DNA of 64,000 nucleotides, from contig OY755252.1 in NCBI GenBank assembly GCA_963576725.1, forward strand, positions 50,861,394-50,925,393, given 5' to 3'. Shown here one piece after another: positions 55,083 through 64,000 of the stretch. Position 1 is the stretch's first letter; every line of letters starts with the position of its first letter. Origin of the DNA: Azorinus chamasolen (lineage: Eukaryota > Mollusca > Bivalvia > Cardiida > Solecurtidae). The translations under genes were made by a program, and so were the position numbers. The notes beneath the pieces were generated by a model that did not search any database, was not told the origin of the DNA, and saw only the letters and a list, made by a program, of their open reading frames with translations.

Positions 55083-56397
55083 AGTCCCTGAACGCCTTTG
55101 CATTAAAAAAATAAATATATGCTGAATGTACCCTTCAGTATACCATTTAAACAGTCTTGCTTTTTATTTGATCGTTTTCTGTTCAGACTCTAAAATATAT
55201 CGCGCTATACTTTTTGTTCCAGCGGTAAAAAAAGTATGACAGTTCTTTATAAATATTCGCTATAAATAAAGCAAACACTTCGCGCATGCGCCTCTTGATA
55301 TCAAACAATGCATTTAGGCGTCTTTTGGAATCCAAGGTGGAATGAGCACTGTCTCTAAGAAAATCGGAAAGAAACATACTCACAGTATCTATACTTAAAC
55401 CTACTTTCGCTTTCTCTCTATATTTAAACCTACTTTCGTTTTCATTGATAAAAAAATAACATGTAATTTAACACAAAACCTTATGTTTGAAACTTTTTAA
55501 GACCAGTTTCTTTCAAATGGATGGGCACTCTATCAAAAACACCAAAGTGTCATTTTTATTATGCCCCCAACGGTGGGCATATAGTAATCACATTGTCCAT
55601 CCATCCGTTCTTCCATCAGTCCCAAATTTCGTGTCCCTTCTATAACTTCCTTATCTGTGAATGGATTTCAAAATAACCTGGCACAAATGTTCACCACACA
55701 AAGACGATGTGTCGCATTCAACTCCCAGGTCCATGGGTCAAAGGTCAAGGTCACAGGGTAAAATAACTTTGTAACAAATTTTGTGTCAGGTCTGTGCCTT
55801 CTTTATCTATCAATGGATTTCAATATAACTTGGCACAAATGTTCACCACACAAAGACGATGTGCCGCTTTCAACTCCTAGGTCCATGGGTCAAAGGTCAA
55901 GGTCACAGGGTACAATTACTTTGTCACAAATTTCGCGTCCGGTCTGTAACTTCTTTATATATCAATTGATTTCAATATGATTTGGCACAAATGTTCACCA
56001 GACAAAGATGATGTGTCGCTTTCAACTCCCTGGTCCATGGGTCAAAGGTCAAGGTCACAGGGTACAATTACTTTGTCACAAATTTCGTGTCCAGTCTGTA
56101 ACTTCTTTATCTATCAATGGATTTCAATATAACTTGGCACATATGTTCACCAGACAAAGACGATGTGTTGCGTTTAGCTCCCTGGTCCATATGTCAAAGG
56201 TCAAGGTCACAGGGTACAATTACTTGTTTATCTGTGAATGGATTTCAAAGTAACCTGGCACAAATGTTCACCACACAAAGACGATGTGTCAACTCCCTGG
56301 TCCATGGGTCAAAGGTCAAGGTCACATGGTACAATTTTGGGGGGCATTTGTCAAGTGACTGTGACAGCTCGTTTCGATCTCAGGACGTCCAGGGACT
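55083..56397. mobile_element. piggyBac-like element, TTAA duplication, carrying a C-type element
   Basis: AGTCCCTGAACG at the left and the inverted CGTCCAGGGACT at the right are flanked by TTAA (55079-55082 and 56398-56401). No transposase is present. 55083-55553 is anonymous. 55555-56373 is an inverted C-type element. Confidence 0.7.
55555..56373 (-). mobile_element. C-type element, copy 2, minus strand
   Basis: Read on the minus strand it starts GAGCTGTCACAGTCACTTGA, CAAATGCCCCCC. It contains about six units with CCTGTGACCTTGACCTTTGA and ends TGCCCACCGTTGGGGGCATA. ORFs crossing it (for example 56238-56582) mix repeat and LINE sequence. Confidence 0.7.
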
Positions 56398-56401
56398 TTA
56401 A

Positions 56402-57400
56402 TGCATACAGTGTTCATGGCTCAATCCTTCAGTGGATCTCAGACTTCCTTACTAAACGGAAAATGTGTGTTGTGGACGGGGAAAAGTCTCAGCATGTGGA
56501 CGTTGACTCAGGAGTGCTACAAGGGACAGTGCTAGGCCCTTTGTTATTTCTCTGTCATGTGATGATACGCCCGAACATGTGAAATCATCCATACGCCTCT
56601 TCACGGATGATTGTCTGCTGTAACAGTATAGAGAAATCAGAAATTTCAAAGACCACCTTCAACTTCAGAAAGACCTGGACAATTTAGTTAAATGGGCCAG
56701 TGAATGGGGAATGGATTTTAATGTGAGTAAATGTTTCCACATGAGTACCAAACAAAAGGCTGTGAACTTCTATTCCATGAAAAGCCAACTTCTGAGGATC
56801 TTAAATGGAACACCCATATTGACCAAGTCCGTAAAAAGCTAACTCTACCTTAGGCTTTCTCAGGAGAAACTTACATCACACTCCACAAGAATGCAGAAAA
56901 AACGCTTACATATCATTAGTGCGTTCCAAGATGGAATATGGAAGTGCAATCTGGGACTCATATACCAAAACTGACATTGATAAACTGGGGAGAGTTCAAA
57001 GATCTGCAGCCAGATTCATCAAAAAGGACTATCATTCTAGACAGGATGGCTGTGTGTCTGAAATGCTAAAAACAATGAAACTCCCATCCCTCCAAGAACG
57101 ATGTCTTAATCAACGACTGACGCTGATGTACAAGGTGGTGGAAGGTTTATTGATAAGAACCACCACATTCAGAAGCAGAGGTCTAAACGAACGGTACTGG
57201 CTAAGGAATATAAAGACTTCGGTAGTGCCAACATTGTGGACAATTTTGTGACAAATAACTCTAAGTGCTATATATAATCCAGGCAAATATAAACCAATTT
57301 AAAAACTCATTCTTTCCAAGAACAAAAATAGATTGGAATAGTGTTGTGACACTAGATTCTGTGGACTAATTTCGAAATAGACTCATAAATCTACATTTTG
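56402..57400 (+). pseudogene. LINE reverse-transcriptase C-terminal half
   Basis: It reads HGSILQWISDFLTKRKMCVV, GVLQGTVLGPLLFL and, after frameshifts, RLFTDDCLL, an FTDD form of the active site. Then come KWASEWGMDFNVSKC and the frame at 56919-57251 ([20 protein letters not shown] ... [20 protein letters not shown]). The C-terminal tail with [12 protein letters not shown] is broken by stops. The 3' UTR begins at about 57400 (GCGCACTCCACCCGCC). Confidence 0.75.
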
Positions 57401-57458
57401 ACTAAGCGCACTCCACCCGCCGTTGTGTAAAAGCCAGCATTGGTTACTACAACCTTAC

Positions 57459-57653
57459 TGTTGTATGTACCAATGATTGAAATAGACTATAGGTGCTCTA
57501 CCTATGAATATGCATACTGCGGCTAGCTCAGAGCCCGGGTTAATTACTCTCGACTCCCCGGGGCTCATTCGCTTGTGTTTTACGTCTAAACCTTAGTCAT
57601 TAGACTTGTATAAATACACTAGTATTTACTTATTGAAGAAGAAACATAAAACA
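57459..57653 (+). repeat. 5' LTR, 195 bp
   Basis: It carries TGCGGCTAGCTCAGAGCCCG, GTATAAATACACTAG (TATA-like) and AACATAAAACA. Compared with the 3' LTR it lacks about 35 bp (the GAATACGCCGGTAAATGATT region) and a short AGTAATAATTT piece. Confidence 0.8.
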
Positions 57654-57672
57654 TGGTGTCAGAAGAAATTAC
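57654..57672 (+). other. Primer-binding-site-like sequence
   Basis: TGGTGTCAGAAGAAATTAC lies immediately after the 5' LTR. TGG is complementary to a tRNA CCA end, as expected for a minus-strand primer site. The tRNA species is not assigned. Confidence 0.6.
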
Positions 57673-57767
57673 TGAAATTTAAATTTAACATTAAAAAAAT
57701 TTTGATATTAAAAATCTGGAGTTATAACAGATCTACTTGGACATAATAAAACAATTATTACAAGACC

Positions 57768-58229
57768 ATGTGTAAAATGGAGATGTGCGGTGTTTCTATT
57801 CCAAGAATGGACTGGGACAGCACAAACTTGCCAGAAGCATGGGATAAGTTTTTGCGTCATGCAAAACTTGTTTTCTCCGGACCGCTAAAGGCAAAATCAG
57901 AAGAGGAAAAAGTGTCATATTTACTTCTGTGGGTAGGCGACAAAGGTCGCAATATTCAACACAAGTGGACAGGCATCTCTGATACTGAGGCAAAGAAACT
58001 TGACACATACTATACAAAGTTCAAGGAATATATTCAGCCGAAATTAAACACCGTATTTGCGAGGTACACGTTCAACAACATTGTGCAAGGCTCGGATGGA
58101 ACCGAGGCATTTGTAACAAAACTAAACTGGCAGCAGAAGACTGAAAATTTGGTAATAACAAGGATGAAAAGATTCGTGACAGAATTGTGTTCGGCTGCTC
58201 GTCAGTTAAGTTATGCGAGAAACTATTAA
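57768..58229 (+). pseudogene. Gag remnant
   Basis: The 153-codon frame contains SEEEKVSYLLLWVGDKGRNI, YYTKFKEYIQPKLNTVFARY and TFNNIVQGSDGTEAFVTKL, the alpha-helical capsid-like text of Ty3/Gypsy Gag. It ends by frameshift; 58229-58320 continues in another frame (LLNVREKLTLDKAINQAQTF). No CCHC knuckle is present. Sequence then jumps to integrase near 58320. Confidence 0.7.
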
Positions 58230-58319
58230 ATGTTCGCGAAAAACTGACACTTGATAAGGCAATAAACCAAGCCCAAACGTTCCAGTACGCCCAAGTGCAG
58301 CTAAAGACAATGGCATCAG

Positions 58320-58863
58320 GGGCAGGCTTGTGGTATGCGTGAGCACATGCTCAATCAGCTTCACACCAGTCACCTTGGAGTAACAAAGACAATAGATATG
58401 GCAAAAGATAGTTTGTTTTGGTCAGGAATGGCAAAACAGATTACAGAATTTATCTTACAATGCCCGATATGTCTTACGCACAGAAACCCAAATGCGAAAG
58501 AACCAATGACGACAGTCAAATTCCCCAATAGGCCCTTTCAAAAAGTAGGTGCCGATCTATTTTATGTTGAGGGTAAGAATTATCTTCTTACAATCGACTA
58601 TTACAGCCGTTTTTTCGAGGCAGATTACTTGCTTGATACGCGTTCTGCAACATACTGTTATTCGCAAATTGCAGGTGCACATGTCGCAAAACAGTATAGT
58701 CGACACTCTGGTCACAGACAATGGACCTCAATTTTCCAGTGAAGAATTTGCAGGATTCGCAAGAACCTGGAATTTCAAACACCAAACATCCTCTCCTCTA
58801 TACCCAAAAGGTAATGGTCTGTCTGAGAAGGGTGTAGGTGTAGCCAAAACGTTAATGCTTAAA
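58320..58863 (+). pseudogene. Integrase remnant
   Basis: A zinc-binding region (LHTSHLGVTKT, then CPIC about 33 residues later) is followed by VGADLF with the first catalytic Asp. After a frameshift at about 58650, LVTDNGPQFSSEEFAGFA has the second Asp, and PKGNGLSEKGVGVAKTLM the Glu. The catalytic triad is present in broken frames. The text is cut after LMLK by a CAGGGTTTCC-ended element. Confidence 0.8.
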
Positions 58864-60385
58864 CAGGGTTTCCGCTGCCGTTCGCCACTTTCGCAAATGG
58901 CGAAAAAATATCCGAGAGAGGCGAAAAAATATTTGACCAAGCATACTTTTTTTCTGCAGTCCTTTTTCAAAATTTACCTTAATTAACCCTTTATCTGGGA
59001 ATTTGCTCTGAAAGATAATTAATCTCATCGCCTCGGGCACCCTCACATCAAACTGACAGGTTGTTTACCAATACACACACGGATTAAGAACCTATAGAAA
59101 ACGATAAACATGGGCGCGTTCGATTTGTCACTTTCAGAACAAAATCACGTGACAGAAGCAAAATTGCAATCGAATACGATCATAAACTGAAGATCTATAG
59201 AAAAGTTATTCGTGGTCAGTATACTCTGTCAAATTGGAACATTAATACGTTATAATTTTTTATTTCACGTCTCCTCTCCTCTTGTTTTCTCAGAAGTAAA
59301 TGGTGAAGTCAGTAGAACATGTTCTTCCGAACACTTCTACTCCTGTCGCACTTAATCGTACACGTTCATTTTTCAACTTCCAAACTGCACTTTTGTGGAC
59401 GTAGGCATAAGTTTTGTCATGATTCTAGATAGGGTTTCTGTCAAATTCCTGTTAGTTGCTGTTGATTCAATTCTTGATCAAATTCGAATGCAAAAGGTGT
59501 AAACAAAATTCAACCGAAAGCAGCTAACCCTTATCTTGCTGAATTTTAAAACACATTTATCTTTCTTTACCCATGCCCTGTTGTATAATAACATATATCT
59601 TTACTGTGTAAAATTATTTCGCTTCGCAATCACTGCTGTGAATTGCACTGGTTGTACAATCAACTTGTAAATAGTGCAGACCCTGATGAGACAGCTCCTG
59701 CAGGAGCTGTCTCATCTGGGTCTTCACTATTTACAGGTAGGTATATTGAAGTGAATAGCAAGCGAAGGGTTAAAACGCTCTAATGAGACGTTCCAGCTAA
59801 TGGTATTTTGGGTGGTGGGATAAAATGGTAGAAAGACTGTTGGCCGTTCGGGAAACGAGCTCATTTGCTCGACACGTTCTGATGGTTTGTTCAGTTGCAC
59901 AAATGATCCTGAACTATAAACTTTGTTTTCAAGACAGGAATATCGTTAAAACAGAAAGTAGCTCGATAACACCATTTAGAGTACACAAATGTGAACTAGA
60001 ATTTACACAGAAATACAAGCTGAATCATAGCTTGTAAAAATAGATCTGTAACTACCTATATGTATTCAATGACTGAGTATAGAAGTTACACCTGCAGATA
60101 CTGATTAACTGAATGTGAAGCTTGCTGTTCGAGTAGTTAAATTTTTATAGCATCATATTGATATATTGCTATGTAGAAAATAAAATTCAGAAAACACAAG
60201 TAGTCATCATTATTTTAACATGCATAAATGTTACGTTAGTTTATGCTCCAGGTATACTGGAAATGGTGCCTTTTGTAGTCCAGATTTTTAAAAAAATCTG
60301 ACCCGGAGGGGACACCCCTCCCGCACCCTCCCCTCTGACCTAAAAAAAAAGTGGCTAAAAATTTTTTTGTCCAGTGGAAACCCTG
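58864..60385. mobile_element. hAT-like element inside the integrase
   Basis: CAGGGTTTCCGCTG and the inverted CAGTGGAAACCCTG bound 1522 bp. GCGAAAAAATAT words are near the left end, and a GACCCGGAGGGGACACCCCT patch near the right. I find no 8-bp target duplication. The integrase text resumes correctly (SGQDPYLAFLEYRNTPLECG), so either the duplication was lost or another mechanism acted. ORFs such as 59825-60037 are unassigned. Confidence 0.55.
59526..59773. mobile_element. TTAA fold-back MITE nested at depth four
   Basis: CTAACCCTTATCTTGCTGAA pairs with AGCAAGCGAAGGGTTAA. The hairpin is exceptionally good: GACCCTGATGAGACAGCTCC then GGAGCTGTCTCATCTGGGTC, flanked by TAAATAGTG / CACTATTTA. Confidence 0.65.
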
Positions 60386-60997
60386 CATCTGGTCAAGACC
60401 CCTATTTGGCATTTCTAGAATATAGAAACACACCCCTAGAATGCGGATTTACTCCTGCACAACTGCGTTTAGTCGCAGGACAAAGTCAGTTGTGCCAATC
60501 TCCAGCAAGGCACTGAAACCCGAAACCATCAGTCAACTAAAGGTTAAGAACAAAATGGAAGGCTTAAAATAAAAATAAAAAGTGCACTACGACAAAAATA
60601 CGCGACCCTTACCATCTCTTTCAATTAATGATTCGGTCAGAGTGCAATTCGGAAAAAAATTTGAAACCTGGTAAAGTAATGCAAATTAACGGCCACAACT
60701 TGTTCACTGTCCAAACTAGGGATGGGGAAGTTTATCGTAGGAATAGGTCAGCACTTCACAAAACAAAGGCATTTCAATGACATTTCAACCTTCAGGCCAA
60801 ACATTTTAGCAGACGACTTTCCACAGCAGAATTCCCAAGCAGAGTCACTCCCAGTCCCACAGGTTCCCCAACAGAGACCTCTACCTGACATTCCTCCAAC
60901 TAACGCAGGGTCAAATTCCATTGCCCCTTCTGTAACACGGTCTGGGAGAGTGGTGAAAGCTAAGTGCTACGATAGCCGTGAGTGGCTTACATCATGA
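60386..60997 (+). pseudogene. Pol C-terminal remnant
   Basis: EYRNTPLECGFTPAQL continues the integrase. After several stops and shifts the last frame (from 60722) ends PSVTRSGRVVKAKCYDSREW, the basic tail that ends many Gypsy Pol proteins, at TGA 60995-60997. Confidence 0.65.
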
Positions 60998-61125
60998 ACA
61001 GTTATTCACCTGAGAATTTATTTAACTGCATAAATATGTTACAGTATACAATTGTTATATTGCATATTATGATTACAGTATCTTACATGATTTTTTTCTT
61101 CTTTTTACAGCATATGTCAATTTTG

Positions 61126-61137
61126 AAAGAAGGGAGA
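61126..61137 (+). other. Polypurine tract
   Basis: GAAAGAAGGGAGA lies directly before the 3' LTR, the expected plus-strand primer site. Confidence 0.65.
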
Positions 61138-61379
61138 TGTTGCATGTACCAATGATTGAAATAGACCATAGGTGTTCTACCTATGATATTCATACTGCGG
61201 CTAGCTCAGAGCCCTGGTCAATTACTCTGGACTCCCTGGGGCTCATTCTCTTGAATACGCCGGTAAATGATTAAGACCAACACACTTGTGTTTTACGTCT
61301 CAACCTTGCAGTCATTAGACTTGTATAAATACACTAGTATTTAGTAATAATTTACTTATTGAAGAAGAAACATAAAACA
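61138..61379 (+). repeat. 3' LTR, 242 bp
   Basis: It matches the 5' LTR along its length but is 47 bp longer. The extra segments probably represent the ancestral form, with deletions in the 5' copy. Single-base differences indicate appreciable age. Confidence 0.8.
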
Positions 61380-62430
61380 CTTACCACATTCAGATTCAGA
61401 AACTAAAGGGGTAAATGAACAGTAGAGAGAACAACAACAGAAAGAGATCATAAGAAGAGATGCTACGGTGGCATTCAAGCGGAGTCGATTCTTCTAAGCT
61501 AAATATCACTTAAAAATATGATTCAGTTCAGTCATTTCTTACACAGCAAAATAAACTTTATGAAGTTCCTGTTTTGAAGAGAGCGCCGAAACCAATTGCC
61601 TATACAAACGACAACCTGGCCCAGTTGAATGTTCGGGCAGTACTCAGAGCCACTCTTAACAAATACACCCAATATACCTATCTTATCGATTTTATACAGA
61701 ACACACTTTTTCATTTTTCGCTGCAATTTACAAATGCAGGGTGATATTAATCTCAATGTTAACAGAATTGAACAGCATATGCACGCTTCTTTTTTAGACC
61801 GTGGGTCGTTCTTATAGACGGACTTATGCCGTTAAGTGGATAGGTGTCGTAATATCTATATTTTATATAAAAAATAAATAAATAAAATGCAGGAACAAAT
61901 GAATTATTGAGAAAAAATGCCAAAATGCTGCATTGATAAACCGTTGATAAATGCTTCATCGTGTAATTAAAAAAAAACACTCGATTGGTTTGGATGTAAA
62001 ACATGAAGAACATATTCCAGTGCCCGTTTTTTACCGAACTTGCCCACGTTTTGATCAAGCTTTTATGCACGTCATATTTTCTTTTAAAAAATATACTTCG
62101 ATTAAATGTTTGTGTTATTTGTTATCTCTGGTCATTATCAAAGAATGAGATTTGATCAAAGTACCATTCCACATTGACGGTTTCCAAGTATTTGGATAAA
62201 CAGAAACCTTACTAACTACTATCACTATGATTATTACAATCATCATCTTCCTTTTTTGCGCATGCGTGGGTGTACTAAACAGAGACAACAAGTGTCAACT
62301 AGAGACAACTGGAGACAACTAACTTAAAAAAAACGTTTTAGGGCATTATTTATATATAAACAGCCATATGATCTTAGGAATATATGGGGGGGGGGGCTCA
62401 AAAGTGAAGCCTATGCTCTGGAATTAGTTT
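61380..62430. other. LINE 3' end, then intergenic
   Basis: CTTACCACATTCAGATTCAGA (61380-61400) is the target duplication plus the likely end of the host LINE. Beyond it there is no recognisable gene. GAGACAACAAGTGTCAACTA with repeated AGACAACT at about 62280-62320 is a small tandem. A run of 10 G lies near 62388. Confidence 0.45.
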
Positions 62431-62439
62431 GTGACAGAA

Positions 62440-62662
62440 AGTGAAATTGACAAGCACAATTCCATGTGTAAACAATGCAATTTCCGGTATGGTGGCGGGA
62501 AGTAAGAAAGGTAAAGAAAACCCTCCAAACAACATTCAGAAGGGTGTGCTGACCAGAAATTCCACCAAGCAACTTATAAGTAATGACATTGATAATGAGT
62601 TGACTTGTTTCAAGTGTACAGAGGTGTTGGTGGACGAGGAGGACCAGCTAAGCTGCTTCTAG
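62440..62662 (+). pseudogene. LINE ORF1-like 5' fragment
   Basis: From ATGGTGGCGGGAAG at 62489 it reads MVAGSKKGKENPPNNIQKGV and DNELTCFKCTEVLVDEEDQL then SC and a stop. CFKC...DEEDQLSC is the start of a PHD-like finger typical of ORF1 proteins of some LINEs. The rest is absent. Confidence 0.4.
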
Positions 62663-62686
62663 AAGGCGGACGGACGTTTCACTACC

Positions 62687-62790
62687 AGGGCCGTACCCAG
62701 AAAATTCTTGCTGGGGGGGGGGGGGGGGCTAGGTGGGGAGGGTACGGGAGGGGTGTCCCCTCCCGGTAGCGGATTTTTTTTTTGGTTTGC
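62687..62790. repeat. CAGGGCCGTACCCAG hAT-type end with a 16-base G run
   Basis: CAGGGCCGTACCCAGAAAAT looks like a hAT terminus. TACGGGAGGGGTGTCCCCTC resembles the patch at 60302-60332. No opposite end was located. Confidence 0.4.
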
Positions 62791-62928
62791 CACATTGAAT
62801 GGTGCAATTTCCTGCTATCTGAATCACTCTATCAAGATATAATTTATGTTATAATATAGGAAATCAGTTGCGTTTACACCTGGGTTTCAGTGTATAGACT
62901 TACAGACGGATATGTGTTCATGATTTTT

Positions 62929-63065
62929 TTCCATTGACAGACAGACGTTATCTTGGTTAAAGTTTTTTTGCCATTGACACAAAGACAGACAGAAATGTGA
63001 CCATGTCTAAAGATTTTTGCCATTGACAGACAGGCATACAGACATATGAAAAGTTTTTTCTGTAA
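62929..63065 (+). repeat. Short tandem of TTTTTTGCCATTGACA units
   Basis: TTTTTTCCATTGACAGACAG, TTTTTTTGCCATTGACACAA and TTTTTGCCATTGACAGACAG recur at ~45-60 bp with GACAGACAG spacers. Confidence 0.55.
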
Positions 63066-63253
63066 GAATAAATAACTGAAATGCAAATATATAGATTATT
63101 TTGTTTTTCTGAACATTACCAAATAATATACAAAAAAGCAAATATCCAAATAAATATACACTCAACTAACCATAGCATCACAATGGGTTCTTTCTTCTAA
63201 ATGTGAAAATAACCCTGATCAAAACTACAAACATGAAATGTTACAGTTTAATA

Positions 63254-63290
63254 GGAGGGCCATGATGGCCCTTATTCGCTCACCTGGCAG
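63254..63290 (+). repeat. Solo A/B-type 5' module
   Basis: GGAGGGCCATGATGGCCCTT followed by ATTCGCTCACCTGG is the shared 5' palindrome module without any repeat body or 3' end in the window. Confidence 0.65.
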
Positions 63291-64000
63291 GGCTTTTTTT
63301 CTATATAACAGATACTCGCGATTTCCTTTAAAATCATATGCAGTTTTCCCCTTAAAATGGGTTTACCTCAGGTTTTTTCCCCAATTGGCAAACTGCGCAT
63401 GATTGTTTCCCCTAATTAGCCATTTTTACTATATAAAAGCTGGTAGCAATTTTTTCCCCTTCAAGTGAAAAAACTGCCTGCCTGATTATAACAGATTTAT
63501 TTATACAATGAAAAAGATATTTCATTTTGTTTTATTTTACAATAACAGTTTCAGGGCTTTTTTTAGCCGATTTTATAGCCCTTATTCGGCTATATCCCCA
63601 ATGGCAAATGTATGTTTTTCACCCATTTTTTGGAGCAAAATTCCCAATCTCAAGTCACCAAAAAAATCCATGAAAAACGTTATCAAACCTCGATTTAATC
63701 AGTACAATCGGTCTGGGACGAATCGTTCATACTTTTTTATCATTCGAATTGTTCGGAGTTATTCTTTCATTACTAGCTATTGATCAATGTCAGTAAAACG
63801 CTTATCGGTCGAAGTGTTTACTGCTTTTTGTAGCAAGATACGCTTAATATCCCCCCCCCCCCCCCCCCCCCTTAGTCTTAATTTTTCGACAATGTTTGTG
63901 AACAACGTAGCAATTTGCATTTTGACACGACTGATTCCTGAATAATTTATTTGCTAAACTCCAGTATATAGCGAAAACCGGAACCAACTTGTGATTACGT
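63291..64000. other. Intergenic with a 21-base poly-C tract
   Basis: CAGGGCTTTTTT occurs at 63289 and 63552 in the same orientation. A C run occupies 63851-63871. The open frame at 63508-63783 has no coding support. Confidence 0.45.

Larger units (their letters stand above)
52700..57458 (+). mobile_element. Jockey/CR1-type LINE broken by precise insertions
   Basis: Coding blocks run 52780-54033, 54958-55082 and 56402-57400. They are separated by a pogo-like MITE (54034-54957) and a piggyBac-like element (55083-56397). The 3' UTR is then entered by an LTR element (57459-61379). The LINE's likely 3' end, CAGATTCAGA-type sequence, reappears at about 61387-61402. Across each insertion the LINE reading continues when one copy of the target duplication is ignored. 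Confidence 0.75.
57459..61379 (+). mobile_element. Ty3/Gypsy-type LTR retrotransposon, internally deleted
   Basis: Two LTRs begin TGTTG.ATGTACCAATGATT and end AACATAAAACA. The 5-bp target duplication CTTAC is exact (57454-57458, 61380-61384). Gag and integrase remnants remain. Protease, reverse transcriptase and RNase H are missing, and the integrase is interrupted by a CAGGGTTTCC-ended element. It sits in the 3' UTR of the LINE. Confidence 0.85.

Noticed and set aside
59660..59740. Strong hairpin as an intrinsic terminator
   Set aside because: Eukaryotic setting, no T-run after the stem, and the structure is the conserved core of a MITE family.
58728..60433. Minus-strand ORFs over the integrase and hAT-like ends
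   Set aside because: Antisense shadows of the LTR element and its insertion.

Overview
The window is eukaryotic, intron-bearing and overwhelmingly built of transposable elements and tandem repeats. The repeat spectrum suggests a marine bivalve mollusc (clam-like): elements that open with CAAGAGGGCC-ATG-ATGGCCCT and close with a GCTCACC...GGTGAGC hairpin, a tRNA-related SINE with an ACTC-type tail, TTAA-flanked fold-back MITEs, and Jockey/CR1-type and L1/Tx1-type LINEs. This assignment is inference from repeat families, not from a marker gene. There is no prokaryotic organisation: no operons, no dense coding and no CRISPR.

Layout. 1-3.7 kb: a nearly intact LINE ORF2 (endonuclease tail, reverse transcriptase, CCHC end) with one in-frame stop. 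5.0-7.1 kb: a MITE holding a repeat-bearing element, which itself holds a hAT-like copy. 7.7-12.5 kb: A-type, E-type and B-type palindrome-ended elements, E being split by B. 13.3-19.1 kb: one hugely expanded B element, a 165-bp satellite with an 825-bp higher-order period. 19.1-23.1 kb: the region poorest in repeats, with two short divergent ORFs around a duplicated promoter-like block. 23.2-28.1 kb: nested B, F and D elements, a captured LINE fragment, and two near-identical blocks carrying a hammerhead-ribozyme-like core. 30.3-31.3 kb: a 30-bp minisatellite that grew out of a MITE arm. 31.5-40.4 kb: an apparent host gene on the minus strand, seen as three or four short coiled-coil exons with good splice sites and matching phases, its introns filled with B elements, an L1/Tx1-like fragment, MITEs and a SINE. 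39.8-43.6 kb: MITEs and a second A element. 45.6-46.8 kb: a second minisatellite with a tiny SINE insertion. 47.8-49.3 kb: another B element. 50.6-51.9 kb: a complete non-autonomous hAT element with its 8-bp target duplication. 52.7-61.4 kb: a broken LINE entered by three elements with clean target duplications (pogo-like, TA; piggyBac-like, TTAA; Ty3/Gypsy-type LTR element, CTTAC), two of which hold further insertions. 61.4-64 kb: mostly anonymous DNA with a short LINE ORF1-like start and simple repeats.

The most striking theme is modular. At least six repeat families (called A to F here) share one plan: an AACAAGA-type start or equivalent, a short palindrome, a body of 120-175 bp tandem repeats unique to the family, often a GACGGAC/ACAGACAG-rich spacer, and a terminal hairpin followed by A-rich sequence. 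This is reminiscent of bivalve pearl-type and Helitron/Helentron-like non-autonomous elements. The hammerhead-like blocks and the LINE fragment enclosed by B-type ends are the other observations most worth testing.
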